Shown here one piece after another: positions 1 to 9,187 of a stretch of 64,000 nt of DNA (position 1 is its first letter; every line of letters begins with the position of its first letter). The stretch comes from Chitinophaga varians (lineage in GTDB: Bacteria; Bacteroidota; Bacteroidia; Chitinophagales; Chitinophagaceae): positions 3,472,001-3,536,000 of the forward strand of contig NZ_JABAIA010000001.1 in assembly GCF_012641275.1 (NCBI RefSeq). The letters are read 5' to 3'. Both the position numbers and the translations under genes were made by a program. A model generated the notes under the pieces. That model saw only the letters and a list, made by a program, of their open reading frames with translations. It had not been told where the DNA came from and ran no database searches.

Positions 1-670
1 GGTATACCTGCCAATACATCAGCCGGCGGGCCACGATGAATTTTTCGATGGAATAAATCCCTTTCTCCTCTACCATCAGCTCTCCGTTATGTACGGTCAG
101 CATCTTGATAATACGATCGTACCCGATAGTGCCTTCCGCCACACCGGTGAAAAAGCTGTCGCGGTTGAGATAGTCCATCCTGTCTACGTCTAACTGGCTG
201 GAAACCAGCTGATGCAGGAAGTGTTTATGATAACGGCCGTTAAAAATATCGAGGGTAAGTGACAGTGCGCCGTCCATCTGGCGGTTAAGGTCTTCCATCA
301 GCCACTGCGAAATGGCTTCATGGGACACGCCTTCTATAATGCCGTTTTCCAGTGCATGGGAATAAGGCCCATGGCCGATATCATGCAGCAGAATAGCCAT
401 TTTGGCGGCCACTTCTTCTTCGGGCGTGATATCCACGCCTTTGCTCTTCAGCTCCTGAAGGGCTATGGTCATCAGGTGATAAGCGCCGAGACTGTGATGA
501 AAACGTGTATGCATGGCCCCCGGGTAAACCAGGTGCGCAAGTGCCATCTGGTGTATCCGGCGTAAACGCTGGTAACAGGGGTGGGAAAGGAGGTTAAAAA
601 TCAACGGGTGATCTATGGTAATAAAGCCATACACCGGATCATTAACAATTTTTCGCTTGCGTTCGGTCAT
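1..670 (-). CDS. HD-superfamily phosphohydrolase, 3' end cut by window
   Basis: About 223 residues are visible and the C-terminus lies beyond the window edge. The N-terminus begins MTERKRKIVNDPVYGF. It shows the metal-binding HD signature: an early His in MHTRFHHSLG, then LLHDIGHGPYSH, and a later Asp in QLDVDRMDYLNRDSFF. This order matches the COG1078 family of dNTP triphosphohydrolase-like HD proteins (YdhJ type), which are cytosolic phosphohydrolases; the substrate cannot be read from the sequence. The ATG at 668-670 is the only start that keeps the conserved N-terminus. It is transcribed away from porX, so the 342 bases between them must hold divergent promoters. Confidence 0.85.
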   Translation of the reverse strand, partial: MTERKRKIVNDPVYGFITIDHPLIFNLLSHPCYQRLRRIHQMALAHLVYPGAMHTRFHHSLGAYHLMTIALQELKSKGVDITPEEEVAAKMAILLHDIGHGPYSHALENGIIEGVSHEAISQWLMEDLNRQMDGALSLTLDIFNGRYHKHFLHQLVSSQLDVDRMDYLNRDSFFTGVAEGTIGYDRIIKMLTVHNGELMVEEKGIYSIEKFIVARRLMYWQVY

Positions 671-1012
671 TGCATCAGATTGTTCAATTTCAAATGCCTA
701 AGCGCACCTGAAATTCATAGTGCCATTATGCAAAACTACACTATGAATTAATTATATGTATTTTTTTTACTTATAATGACGCTTTTAATAGAGAAAACCC
801 CTATTACAGTAAAAAACAATTGGTAGGTTACAGGTAGAAAAATGTTATTTGCGAAGGTAATTAACTTTAAGAAGCGGCACACCTTTTTCCATCCCGGATT
901 TTGTCCGCATAGCCCATTTTTAACATATAATTACCGGAATGGATGATCAGGGGAATGATTTTTGCCAAAAATTAGCGGTAATTTCCTGTTTTCCGCAACC
1001 ATAAAACGAACT
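671..1012. other. AT-rich divergent intergenic region
   Basis: This region separates the HD hydrolase (minus) from porX (plus). It is clearly AT-rich. A minus-strand TAGTTTTG at 738-731 fits the Bacteroidota -7 consensus TAnnTTTG for the HD gene, but no clear -33 TTTG stands at the right distance. No convincing promoter for porX and no RNA or small gene was recognised. Confidence 0.4.
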
Positions 1013-2566
1013 ATGAGCCAGATCAACATACTATGGGTAGATGATGAGATAGAATCCCTCAAATCACAGATTATTTTCCTCGAAAGCAAAGGTTATAACG
1101 TATCGGCGCTCACCAACGGCTACGATGCGCTGGAATTTCTCAAAGAACAGGTGGTGGACGTAGTATTGCTCGATGAGTCCATGCCCGGCCTCACCGGCCT
1201 GGAGACACTGGGCAAAATCAAAGAGATAGACCAGCAGATACCGGTGGTCATGATCACCAAAAATGAAGCTGAAAACGTAATGGACGACGCTATCGGTTCA
1301 CAGATCACCGATTATCTCATCAAACCGGTCAATCCCAACCAGGTATTGTTATCGCTCAAAAAAATCATAGACAACAAAAGGCTGGTGGCCGAAAAAACCA
1401 CTACAGCCTACCAGCAGGAGTTCCGCTCCCTGTTTATGGCGCTCAATTCCAACCCGGACCACAACGAATGGATGGACATCTACAAAAAACTTGTCTACTG
1501 GGAAATGGAGATGACCAAAGCCAACAGCCCGGAAATGCTGGAAGTCTTTAACGCGCAGAAAGCGGAGGCCAATACGGAATTCGCCAAATTCATCAGCCGT
1601 AACTACTCCAACTGGCTGCATCCCAAATCGACAGATGCCCCGGTGATGTCTCATACGCTTTTCGCCAAAAAGATCGTTCCTTTTATGGACCCTGATGTGC
1701 CTAATGTGTTCCTGCTGATAGATAACCTGCGGCTGGACCAGTTCAAGGCCATCCTGCCCATTTTCCAGGAATCGTTCCGGATGGTGGAGGAAGACACTTT
1801 TTACAGTATCCTGCCTACCAGCACGCAATACAGCCGCAACGCCATTTTCGCGGGCCTGCTGCCGGTAGATATCGAACATAAATTCCCGGAAGAATGGAAG
1901 AATGACGACGAAGAAGGCGGCAAAAACCTGTATGAAGAGAAATTCTTCGCATCGCAGCTGCAACGCATGAAAATGGACGCCCGCTTTTCCTACACCAAGG
2001 TGACTAACCATACCGATGCACAGCATATGCTCAGTAACATCCACAACCTGCTGGACTATCCGCTGAGCATCATTGTATACAACTTTGTGGACATGCTCAG
2101 CCACGCCCGCACGGAAATGGAAGTGCTGAAAGAACTGGCCAGCGATGAAACGTCTTACCGTTCCCTCACCGCCAGCTGGTTTGAGCACAGCCCGCTGCAC
2201 CAGGCGCTCAAACGTATCGGTGATAAAAAAATCAACCTGATCATCGCTACCGACCACGGCAGCGTGCGGGTAAAAACACCGGTAAAAGTGATCGGCGACA
2301 AACAAACGACCACCAACCTGCGATATAAGCATGGCCGTAACCTCAACTATGATCCGAAGGAAGTACTGGCTTTCCGCGATCCCAGAGATGCCGGTCTGCC
2401 CAAGCCCAATGTCAACTCGTCCTATATTTTCGCCCGGGGCGATGGTTACCTGTGTTATCCCAACAACTACAATTATTTTGTGAACTATTACCGCAATACC
2501 TTCCAGCATGGCGGCATCTCTCTGGAAGAGATGATCGTGCCCGTGGTGAGAATGGTATCCAAGTAA
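1013..2566 (+). CDS. porX: PorX-type response regulator with PglZ domain
   Basis: This 517-residue protein has an N-terminal receiver domain (about 1-120; acidic pair in LWVDDE, phospho-acceptor Asp in VVLLDESMPG, Lys in YLIKPVNP). A PglZ/alkaline-phosphatase-like domain follows (about 200-515, with VFLLIDNLRLDQF and IIATDHGSVRVK carrying metal-ligand Asp and His). This architecture is that of PorX, the regulator of type IX secretion in Bacteroidota, whose PglZ domain is a phosphodiesterase. An in-frame ATG upstream (near 990) exists, but the chosen ATG starts exactly at the conserved MSQINILWVDDE and gives the usual family length. The partner kinase PorY is not in the window. The next gene follows after 17 bases, so co-transcription is likely. 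Confidence 0.92.
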   Translation: MSQINILWVDDEIESLKSQIIFLESKGYNVSALTNGYDALEFLKEQVVDVVLLDESMPGLTGLETLGKIKEIDQQIPVVMITKNEAENVMDDAIGSQITDYLIKPVNPNQVLLSLKKIIDNKRLVAEKTTTAYQQEFRSLFMALNSNPDHNEWMDIYKKLVYWEMEMTKANSPEMLEVFNAQKAEANTEFAKFISRNYSNWLHPKSTDAPVMSHTLFAKKIVPFMDPDVPNVFLLIDNLRLDQFKAILPIFQESFRMVEEDTFYSILPTSTQYSRNAIFAGLLPVDIEHKFPEEWKNDDEEGGKNLYEEKFFASQLQRMKMDARFSYTKVTNHTDAQHMLSNIHNLLDYPLSIIVYNFVDMLSHARTEMEVLKELASDETSYRSLTASWFEHSPLHQALKRIGDKKINLIIATDHGSVRVKTPVKVIGDKQTTTNLRYKHGRNLNYDPKEVLAFRDPRDAGLPKPNVNSSYIFARGDGYLCYPNNYNYFVNYYRNTFQHGGISLEEMIVPVVRMVSK

Positions 2567-2583
2567 TTGTTTAAATTTGTGGT

Positions 2584-2904
2584 ATGAATATTAAGATCAC
2601 GCCCAATAACCTGACTAAGCTGGAGAAGATTTTTGAAGATGCCAAGTACATACTGCGTTTTGAAAAAGGTTCTTTTACTTCCGGTTATTGTATCCTTGAA
2701 GACAGGAAGGTTGTGGTGATCAATAAGTTCCTGAACCTGGAAGGACGTATTAACACGCTGCTGGATATTTTATCCACGCTGCCGCTGGATGAGGATTTGC
2801 TCACCGCAGAGTCGCACAAGCTCTACAAGCAGATCCTGAACAGTAAGCCCGTACCGGATGCAGACGATGCAGCGGCCCTCGGGGAAGAGGCACCAGAAAA
2901 CTAA
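2584..2904 (+). CDS. Small conserved Bacteroidota protein, unknown function
   Basis: This 106-residue soluble protein has no signal peptide or membrane segment. It begins MNIKITPNNLTKLEKIFEDAKY and has a compact alpha/beta core up to about residue 90 with a low-complexity acidic tail. I do not recognise a functional domain. It sits 17 bases after porX and 7 bases before the metallo-hydrolase, so it is almost certainly in their operon. The gene order suggests a conserved cluster, but no role is inferred. Confidence 0.75.
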   Translation: MNIKITPNNLTKLEKIFEDAKYILRFEKGSFTSGYCILEDRKVVVINKFLNLEGRINTLLDILSTLPLDEDLLTAESHKLYKQILNSKPVPDADDAAALGEEAPEN

Positions 2905-2911
2905 TGCTAGG

Positions 2912-3673
2912 ATGAAAGTTACATTTCTTGGAACAGGCACATCGCAGGGAGTACCGGTCATCGCTTGCGGTTGTGAGGTATGCACATCTTCCAATCCCAA
3001 AGACAACCGCCTGAGAAGCAGTATTTTTATTTCCTCGCCGGCAGGCAATATCGTGGTGGACACAACCCCCGATTTCCGCTACCAGATGTTGCGGGCACGG
3101 GTAAAACACCTGGAAGCGGTCCTGATCACGCACTCACATAAAGACCACATAGCCGGGATGGACGACATCCGGGCATTCAACTATTTCCAGCAGGGCGCCA
3201 TCGATATTTATGCGACGGATTTCTCGCAGAACGTTATCATGCGGGAATTCGCCTATGCCTTCGCGGATTTCAAGTATCCCGGTATTCCGGAAATTAACCT
3301 GAAAACCATCGATGACACGCCCTTTGAGATCAATGGCCTCACGATCACGCCTATACAGGTAATGCACTATAAAATGCCCGTCATGGGCTTCCGGGTCCAT
3401 GATTTCACCTACATCACCGACGCTAATTTTATTGCGCCGGAAGAAAAGGAGAAGATCCGCGGGTCAAAAGTACTGGTGCTGAACGCGCTGCGAAAAGAAA
3501 CACATATCTCTCACTTTACGCTGGACGAAGCCATCGCGCTGGGCCGTGAGCTGGACGTGCCACAGGTGTATTTCACGCATATCAGTCACCAGATGGGCCT
3601 GCATGATGACGTGATGAAAGAGCTGCCCGATGGCATGGCACTGGCCTATGACGGCCTTACGCTGGAAATATAG
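2912..3673 (+). CDS. MBL-fold metallo-hydrolase (PhnP-like)
   Basis: The 253-residue protein carries the metallo-beta-lactamase signature HSHKDH (His74, His76, Asp78, His79) after a GTGTSQGVP N-terminal strand typical of the PhnP/RNase Z-like branch. Further metal ligands are likely in VMHYKMPVMGF and YFTHISHQMG. Such enzymes are zinc phosphodiesterases or cyclic-nucleotide hydrolases; the substrate here is unknown. The reading frame extends upstream to 2858, overlapping the preceding gene. The ATG at 2912 is preferred because MKVTFLGTGTSQG is the conserved start. It is the last gene of the porX cluster. Confidence 0.87.
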   Translation: MKVTFLGTGTSQGVPVIACGCEVCTSSNPKDNRLRSSIFISSPAGNIVVDTTPDFRYQMLRARVKHLEAVLITHSHKDHIAGMDDIRAFNYFQQGAIDIYATDFSQNVIMREFAYAFADFKYPGIPEINLKTIDDTPFEINGLTITPIQVMHYKMPVMGFRVHDFTYITDANFIAPEEKEKIRGSKVLVLNALRKETHISHFTLDEAIALGRELDVPQVYFTHISHQMGLHDDVMKELPDGMALAYDGLTLEI

Positions 3674-3743
3674 CCGCGTTTACTTCCCGTTAACACTTTC
3701 CTGACTGCTGTGCATTAACTTGGGGACAAGCGATTAACCCCAT

Positions 3744-4694
3744 ATGCATAAAACTCCCCTGAAAGAATTATTCCGCTTTTCCCGGAAAGAGCAGGCGGGT
3801 GTTGTCCTGCTGCTGCTACTGGTATGGCTCACCAGCCGGGTGCCTGACCTGTGGGTGTATTTACACGGGGCTGCCCCGCCGGACACCGTTGGTTGTGCCG
3901 CCGCCCTGCAGGCGCTGGAAGCTGCCACGGCAGCTGCCGCCAATCAACCGCTGCCACCTGATGTGCCGGCTGATCGTGTAGGCGCTGCCGTTGTACCCGC
4001 CACATTGTTCTGCTTCGATCCCAATACGCTGCCTGCCGAAGGCTGGCAACGGCTGGGCGTAAGCGCGCGGACAGCCGCCACCATCGACCGCTACCGGCAG
4101 AAAGGCGGACGGTTCCGCTCCGCCGCCGACCTGGAACGTATATATGGACTATCTCCGTCGTTATGCCGACAGCTGCAGCCCTATGTGCGGATAACGCGTA
4201 CCGTTGCCAATAGCAGGCCGGACAGCATCATGCATGCGGAACGCAGAGATACGGCCTATCATTACAGTACATATCATCGGAAACCACCGCCACGGACAAT
4301 AGACGTAAATGCCGCCGACACGGCCGAATGGCAGCTGCTGCCGGGCATAGGCCCCGGTTTTGCCAGGCGTATCGTGGCATTCCGGGAGAAGCTGGGAGGC
4401 TTCTACGACATCAGCCAGGTAAGCGAATGTTACGGCCTGCCAGACAGCACCTTTAAAAAAATTCAACCTTTTTTGCAGATAGGTAACGGATCTCTAAAAA
4501 AAATAGACCTCAACCTCACAGATGAAAAATCTTTGGCGGCACATCCATATATACGTTATAAACTGGCCCGTCTTATCATACAGTATCGCAGTGCCCATGG
4601 GGGTTTCAGGCATGTGGAGGAGCTTCGGCAGCTACCGTTGGTGGATGACGTTATTTATCGTAAAATTGAACATTACATTGTAATCACTTTTTAA
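3744..4694 (+). CDS. Helix-hairpin-helix (ComEA-like) protein
   Basis: This 316-residue protein has one N-terminal membrane segment (about 18-40, [13 protein letters not shown]). Three ComEA-type HhH repeats follow: about 90-150 (with [19 protein letters not shown]), 180-240 ([23 protein letters not shown]) and 250-316. HhH repeats of this type bind DNA without sequence specificity, and in ComEA they act in DNA uptake outside the inner membrane. No other competence gene lies nearby, so a DNA-binding envelope role is inference. The gene stands alone, 11 bases before the acyl-CoA dehydrogenase. Confidence 0.82.
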   Translation: MHKTPLKELFRFSRKEQAGVVLLLLLVWLTSRVPDLWVYLHGAAPPDTVGCAAALQALEAATAAAANQPLPPDVPADRVGAAVVPATLFCFDPNTLPAEGWQRLGVSARTAATIDRYRQKGGRFRSAADLERIYGLSPSLCRQLQPYVRITRTVANSRPDSIMHAERRDTAYHYSTYHRKPPPRTIDVNAADTAEWQLLPGIGPGFARRIVAFREKLGGFYDISQVSECYGLPDSTFKKIQPFLQIGNGSLKKIDLNLTDEKSLAAHPYIRYKLARLIIQYRSAHGGFRHVEELRQLPLVDDVIYRKIEHYIVITF

Positions 4695-4705
4695 ACCCGC
4701 ACGTT

Positions 4706-5845
4706 ATGAATTTTGAGCCTACGGATATGCAGCAACAGATCGCGCAAATGATCCGGGATTTCGGAAAAACACATATAGTACCACACGTGTTGGAATGGGA
4801 CGAAACACAGGAATTTCCTGTAACGTTATTCAAACAACTGGGGGAGTTGGGATTAATGGGAGTGCTGGTGCCACAGGAATATGGCGGCAGCGGCATGGGA
4901 TATCTGGAATATGTGACCGTTGTCAGTGAGATCGCCCGCTTCTGCGGCGCCATCGGCCTGAGCGTGGCTGCACACAACTCCTTGTGCACCGGGCACATTC
5001 TCCAGTTTGGCAATGAAGAACAGAAGAAAAAATACCTGCCCAAACTCGCCACTGCCGAATGGATAGGAGCATGGGGCCTCACGGAGCCCAACACAGGTTC
5101 CGACGCCATGAACATGAAATGCGTGGCCAAAAAAGACGGCGACCACTGGGTATTGAACGGCACCAAATGCTGGATTACCCATGGTAAGAGCTGTGATGTG
5201 GCCGTAGTGATAGCCCGTACCGGCGATGTGCGTGACAGCCATGGCATGACCGCCTTCGTGGTAGAGAAAGGCACACCGGGCTTCAGCGGCGGCAAGAAGG
5301 AAAATAAACTGGGCATGCGTGCTTCAGAAACAGCCGAAATGATTTTTGATAACTGCCGCATTCCCGCTGCCAATATGCTGGGAGCGGAAGGAGACGGCTT
5401 TATACAGTCCATGAAGGTGCTCGACGGAGGGCGTATCTCTATTGCGGCACTGTCGCTGGGCATCGCCATGGGCGCTCGTGACGCCGCCGTGAAATATGCT
5501 AAGGAAAGACACCAGTTCGATCAGCCCATCGCTTCGTTCCAGGGTGTGTCTTTTAAGCTGGCGGATATGGCCACCGAGATAGAAGCCGCTACGCTGCTCA
5601 CTTTGCAGGCGGCGGACATGAAAAACCGCGGCGTGAAAATGACAAAGGAAGCAGCCATGGCGAAATACTACGCTTCCGAAGTGGCAGTGAGAGTGGCTAA
5701 CGATGCCGTGCAGATTTTCGGCGGTTATGGCTATACAAAAGACTTTCCTGTAGAAAAATATTATCGTGATGCAAAATTATGCACCATCGGGGAAGGAACA
5801 TCTGAAATTCAGAAAATTGTAATCGCCAGAGAGGCATTAAGATAA
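4706..5845 (+). CDS. Acyl-CoA dehydrogenase
   Basis: This 379-residue cytosolic flavoenzyme has the standard length and three-part fold of acyl-CoA dehydrogenases. It has an N-terminal helical domain, a beta domain with the FAD/substrate motif [12 protein letters not shown], and a C-terminal helical domain ending in [20 protein letters not shown]. The catalytic-base region reads IGEGTSEIQ, the usual position of the Glu of short-chain enzymes. It catalyses alpha-beta desaturation of acyl-CoA with electrons passed to ETF. Chain-length specificity cannot be assigned. The start 11 bases after the HhH gene suggests an operon. Confidence 0.93.
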   Translation: MNFEPTDMQQQIAQMIRDFGKTHIVPHVLEWDETQEFPVTLFKQLGELGLMGVLVPQEYGGSGMGYLEYVTVVSEIARFCGAIGLSVAAHNSLCTGHILQFGNEEQKKKYLPKLATAEWIGAWGLTEPNTGSDAMNMKCVAKKDGDHWVLNGTKCWITHGKSCDVAVVIARTGDVRDSHGMTAFVVEKGTPGFSGGKKENKLGMRASETAEMIFDNCRIPAANMLGAEGDGFIQSMKVLDGGRISIAALSLGIAMGARDAAVKYAKERHQFDQPIASFQGVSFKLADMATEIEAATLLTLQAADMKNRGVKMTKEAAMAKYYASEVAVRVANDAVQIFGGYGYTKDFPVEKYYRDAKLCTIGEGTSEIQKIVIAREALR

Positions 5846-6004
5846 CTACAGCGTCTTTTAATATTGATTTTGACAGGCAGGAGATAGGCGAATTTTTTTT
5901 AATTTAAAAAAAGATAAGCGGCAAACCATTTATCTTTTTTGACAAAAAAATGAAATATTACCCCTTTAGTGTTATTTAATATTGCAAAAGGAACGTTAAA
6001 TTTG

Positions 6005-6112
6005 GGTTAATTCATCACTCTTTACCGTTTATCAACCTTAACAAAAAATCAAAGAAAGATTTGAAACACTTTTACGCACTGGAAAGCACCCTTTAACACG
6101 GGTGCTTTCTTA
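6005..6112 (+). ncRNA. Candidate small RNA with own promoter and terminator
   Basis: A -7 box TAAATTTG (5997-6004) has a weak -33 candidate TTTA at 5975-5978, 18 bases upstream. About 80 bases downstream, the arms AAAGCACCC (6083-6091) and GGGTGCTTT (6100-6108) form a perfect 9-bp hairpin followed by CTTAT. No open frame of useful length lies between. This could equally be the terminator of the acyl-CoA dehydrogenase with a chance promoter match. No known RNA family was recognised. Confidence 0.3.
6083..6112 (+). terminator. Hairpin terminator candidate
   Basis: Perfect 9-bp arms AAAGCACCC and GGGTGCTTT enclose an 8-base loop. The T-run after the stem is short (TTTCTTAT), so efficiency is uncertain. 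It lies 240 bases after the acyl-CoA dehydrogenase stop. Confidence 0.5.
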
Positions 6113-6287
6113 TACCGGAAAAGCCTGTATGCATCTTATTGAATAGTATTACGACCTGTAATCCACGTTATGCTTTCATACGTTAAAAGCAGCCCTCTTC
6201 CACGTCAAAAATGAGTATTACTACTGATATCCGGCCCAATTCCCCGCTTTAATTTTACCGGCTGATTCCTAAACCAACAATAGTTAT

Positions 6288-7166
6288 ATGATGTTCCCCA
6301 AAATCCTGAAATGGACCGGCATTGTTTTGCTGAGCCTTGCGGTCCTGTTACTGATTGTTTTCGGTATTTTCTTTTATGTGTATGGCACGCATGTGAATAA
6401 ACAATATGCCGTAGAAGTGCGGCCTATAGCGATCCCACACGATTCCGCGTCGATAGCCGCCGGTGCGCACCTGTATGCGATCAAAGGCTGTGGCGACTGT
6501 CATGGCGCCGACCTGGGCGGCAAAATCTTTCTCAATGATCCGGCGGTAGGTGTTTTGGCGGGGGCCAACCTCACCAGCGGAAAAGGAGGCCGTCCGGCAG
6601 GATATAGTGACCGGGACTGGCTCAAAGCCATGCGGCATGGCCTGGGCGCCGATAACAAGACCCTGAAGCTGATGCCTTCCTATGAATACGCGAAGTTGTC
6701 TGACAAAGACATGGCGGCCATTGTCGCTTTTTGTAAAGCGCAGCCGGCGGTCAACAGGACACTGCCTCCCATGAAGACAGGCCCGGTAGGTAAGGTACTG
6801 GCGGTATTGGGAAAGCTGCCGCTATTTCCGGCAGAGAAGATAGATCATTCCTATCGGCAGCCTGAAACCATGCCTGTGACGGTGACCAGGGAGTACGGGG
6901 AATACCTGTCAGTGTCCTGTACAGGGTGCCATAATCCCCGATTTACCGGTGGTGACAGTCCTATTCCCGGTGGTAAAAAGGTGGCCGATATCACCTCCAA
7001 AGGGAATGTGGGCAAATGGACCGCACAGGAGTTTATAACGGCGTTACGTACCGGCAATACCCCCGAAGGGCGAAAGCTTAAGAATGAAGACATGCCGTGG
7101 AGCATGACGGCCGAATATTCGGATGAGGAGTTACAGGCGTTGTTTTTGTACCTGAAGGGTTTATAG
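6288..7166 (+). CDS. Membrane-anchored dihaem cytochrome c
   Basis: This 292-residue protein has one N-terminal membrane segment (about 10-34, rich in L/V/I, no cleavage site evident) and two haem-binding CXXCH sites: CGDCH near residue 67 and CTGCH near 212. Each is followed by a possible axial Met (LMPSYEYAKLSD and DMPWSMTAEYSD), so each half looks like a class I cytochrome c domain. It would act on the periplasmic face as an electron carrier, possibly for a dehydrogenase encoded elsewhere. The gene is monocistronic and ends at a bidirectional terminator. Confidence 0.88.
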   Translation: MMFPKILKWTGIVLLSLAVLLLIVFGIFFYVYGTHVNKQYAVEVRPIAIPHDSASIAAGAHLYAIKGCGDCHGADLGGKIFLNDPAVGVLAGANLTSGKGGRPAGYSDRDWLKAMRHGLGADNKTLKLMPSYEYAKLSDKDMAAIVAFCKAQPAVNRTLPPMKTGPVGKVLAVLGKLPLFPAEKIDHSYRQPETMPVTVTREYGEYLSVSCTGCHNPRFTGGDSPIPGGKKVADITSKGNVGKWTAQEFITALRTGNTPEGRKLKNEDMPWSMTAEYSDEELQALFLYLKGL

Positions 7167-7177
7167 TGCCCAGCAAA

Positions 7178-7216
7178 TGCAAAGCCCCATTGACGCGCGG
7201 TCAATGGGGCTTTGCA
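7178..7216. terminator. Bidirectional terminator between convergent genes
   Basis: A perfect 16-bp inverted repeat (TGCAAAGCCCCATTGA at 7178-7193, complement at 7201-7216) with a 7-base loop separates the convergent cytochrome c gene and the charged repeat protein gene. A run of T-rich sequence is weak on both sides. Confidence 0.75.
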
Positions 7217-7237
7217 GGATATCTTTGGGATGGCTGG

Positions 7238-7552
7238 TTATGCCTGTTTTTTGTCTTTGTTGAAGAAGTCAGAGATTTTGTCTTTGGCGTCTTCGGCCCA
7301 ATCTTCAGCTTTATCTTTCCAGTCTTCCGCTTTGTCTTTTACATCATCGAGAAAGTCGTTGGCTTTGTCCATCAGGCCTTCTTTCTTTTCGCCGGGTTTG
7401 TCGGACATATTGGCAAACCAGGTATCTACAGTACCCGCAATAAAGGGAGGAAGTTTGCCTTTCACGTATTCCTTGATCACTTCAATTGACTGGACGGCCT
7501 GTTCAGGAGTGAGGCCTGCTTTGGCCTGTAATTGCTGAATAAGTTCCTGCAT
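7238..7552 (-). CDS. Charged amphipathic repeat protein, unknown function
   Basis: This 104-residue soluble protein starts MQELIQQLQAKAGLTPEQAVQSI, a helical N-terminal segment resembling small Bacteroidota proteins of unknown function. From about residue 58 it becomes a run of charged, Trp- and Phe-spaced helical repeats (DKANDFLDDV, DKAEDWK, DKAEDWAED, DKISDFFNKD). Such 7- to 11-residue repeats resemble apolipoprotein-like or LEA-like amphipathic helices that could lie on membranes or proteins. The gene is plausible because both halves hold a consistent pattern and it has its own terminator. No function is assigned. Confidence 0.7.
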   Translation of the reverse strand: MQELIQQLQAKAGLTPEQAVQSIEVIKEYVKGKLPPFIAGTVDTWFANMSDKPGEKKEGLMDKANDFLDDVKDKAEDWKDKAEDWAEDAKDKISDFFNKDKKQA

Positions 7553-7583
7553 AATAGTGGGTTTTAAAGGTTAATTACAAAGA

Positions 7584-7687
7584 CAATTACGAATTACAAA
7601 TTACGAATTGAGAACTTCCATTGGGCAATTACTTTAGTAACCTTGTTATAGAAAAGCCCTTCATTCGTAATTTGTAATTCGTAATTG
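7584..7687. repeat. 25-bp perfect inverted repeat, AT-rich
   Basis: The arm at 7584-7608 (starting CAATTACGAATTACAA) is the exact reverse complement of 7663-7687, with 54 bases between. Each arm is itself built of TTACGAATTACAAATTACG-like units. The second arm ends 3 bases before the clpX stop codon, so the element could terminate clpX transcripts or be a MITE/REP-like insertion. Confidence 0.75.
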
Positions 7688-7689
7688 CT

Positions 7690-8931
7690 TTACGCTACTT
7701 TAAGCTTTGATAAGGTAGACTGTTCCAGTTTAGCCTGGGCATATTCTTTTGTCAGCGCAAAAGTGGTTTCGCTGGCAGATGGCAGTTCATACATGGCATC
7801 GCTCAGTACCACTTCGCAGATAGACCGGAGGCCGCGGGCGCCCAGTTTGTATTCCATGGCTTTGTCCACGATATATTCGATCGCTTCGTCTTCTACCTGG
7901 AGGGCAATATTTTCGATGGCGAACAGTTTCTTGTATTGTTTGATCAGTGCATTTTTCGGCTCTGTGAGGATCGCTTTCAGTGTGTCGCGGTCCAGGGAGT
8001 TGAGATAGGTCACTACCGGCAGGCGTCCCAGTAATTCGGGGATCAGGCCGAAAGATTTCAGGTCCTGGGAATTTACATACCGGAGGATCTGTTTTCTGTT
8101 CTCTTCTTCCTTGTCTTTGTTGACAGTGAAGCCGATGGAATGTGTCTGAACTCTTCTGCTGATGATGCGGTCAATACCGTCGAAAGCGCCGCCGCAGATG
8201 AACAGGATGTTGCTGGTGTTCAGCTTGATCAGTTTCTGTTCAGGGTGTTTACGGCCGCCCTGCGGAGGTACCAGTACTTCGGCGCCTTCCAGCAGTTTGA
8301 GCAGGCCCTGTTGAACGCCTTCGCCGCTTACATCGCGGGTGATGGAAGGGTTATCGTTTTTACGGGCTATTTTGTCGATTTCATCGATGTATACGATGCC
8401 GCGTTCAGCAGCTTCCACGTCGTAGTTACAAACCTGCAGCAGGCGGCTGAGGATACTCTCCACGTCTTCGCCTACATAGCCGGCTTCTGTAAATACGGTA
8501 GCGTCTACGATGGTAAAGGGCACGTTGAGCTGTTTGGCGATGGATTTGGCCAGTAATGTTTTACCGGTACCGGTTTCACCGACCATGATGATATTGGATT
8601 TTTCAATTTCCACTTCATCGTCTCCTATTTGCTGGTTCAGCCTTTTGTAGTGGTTGTAAACAGCTACAGCCAGTATTTTTTTAGCATCGTCCTGCCCGAT
8701 CACGTATTCGTCCAGGAACTTTTTCATGTCCATGGGCTTGGCTACTTTGGGCATAGCGCTGGTGGCGGGGGCAGCAGACTTTTTGCCGGGAGTGAAAAGC
8801 TCCGCGTCAATGATCTCCTGTGCGTTGGCCACACAGTTTTCACAGATATGTCCTTCAGCACCCGCAATCAATATCTGCACATCATCTTTGGAGCGGCTGC
8901 AGAAAGAACAACGAATTTTCGATTCTTTCAT
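7690..8931 (-). CDS. clpX: ATP-dependent Clp protease ATPase subunit ClpX
   Basis: At 413 residues this matches ClpX in full. It has the N-terminal C4 zinc-binding domain (Cys8, 11, 30, 33), Walker A GETGTGKT at 118-125, Walker [11 protein letters not shown] near 181, and the sensor and C-terminal regions of the AAA+ unfoldase. It unfolds tagged proteins and feeds them to the ClpP chamber in the cytoplasm. It lies downstream of clpP and tig on the same strand but is separated from clpP by a terminator-like hairpin, so it probably has its own promoter. A minus-strand TAAATTTG at 8994-8987 is a -7 candidate. Confidence 0.97.
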   Translation of the reverse strand: MKESKIRCSFCSRSKDDVQILIAGAEGHICENCVANAQEIIDAELFTPGKKSAAPATSAMPKVAKPMDMKKFLDEYVIGQDDAKKILAVAVYNHYKRLNQQIGDDEVEIEKSNIIMVGETGTGKTLLAKSIAKQLNVPFTIVDATVFTEAGYVGEDVESILSRLLQVCNYDVEAAERGIVYIDEIDKIARKNDNPSITRDVSGEGVQQGLLKLLEGAEVLVPPQGGRKHPEQKLIKLNTSNILFICGGAFDGIDRIISRRVQTHSIGFTVNKDKEEENRKQILRYVNSQDLKSFGLIPELLGRLPVVTYLNSLDRDTLKAILTEPKNALIKQYKKLFAIENIALQVEDEAIEYIVDKAMEYKLGARGLRSICEVVLSDAMYELPSASETTFALTKEYAQAKLEQSTLSKLKVA

Positions 8932-9024
8932 TTGAATAAATTATTTTTCGACGAATCTCAATGCCTGCAATCTCGTTACAGGGGTACAAATTTACACTAA
9001 AAATCCGGGTGGGGCGGAAAATAA

Positions 9025-9051
9025 AACAGCCCCGCCTCAGGCGGGACTGTT
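9025..9051 (-). terminator. Terminator after clpP
   Basis: Arms AACAGCCCCGCC and GGCGGGACTGTT form an 11-bp stem with one C-A mismatch. On the minus strand it is followed by TTTATTTT. It lies between clpP and clpX. Confidence 0.65.
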
Positions 9052-9187
9052 AAAGTTATCTTAACCGGCCAGGATGTTCCTGATCAGTCCGGATGTTGTG
9101 ATGTTTACGGGATAAATCAAGTGTTCTCAGGATTTAACAATTAAGAATTATGCTATATCTGTTGTGTCTTGATTCCCTGCTACCGAA

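Larger units (their letters stand above)
5846..6287. other. 442-base intergenic region
   Basis: No protein gene is seen. The first half is AT-rich and holds a possible promoter (TAAATTTG at 5997-6004), followed by a terminator-like hairpin at 6083-6108. Together these could mark a short RNA, listed separately. The remaining stretch from 6110 to 6287 presumably holds the promoter of the cytochrome c gene, but no good TAnnTTTG match was found there. Confidence 0.4.

Noticed and set aside
1349..2509. 386-residue minus-strand frame antisense to porX
   Set aside because: It is a shadow of the porX gene; its sequence lacks any domain and the plus strand carries a clear conserved protein.
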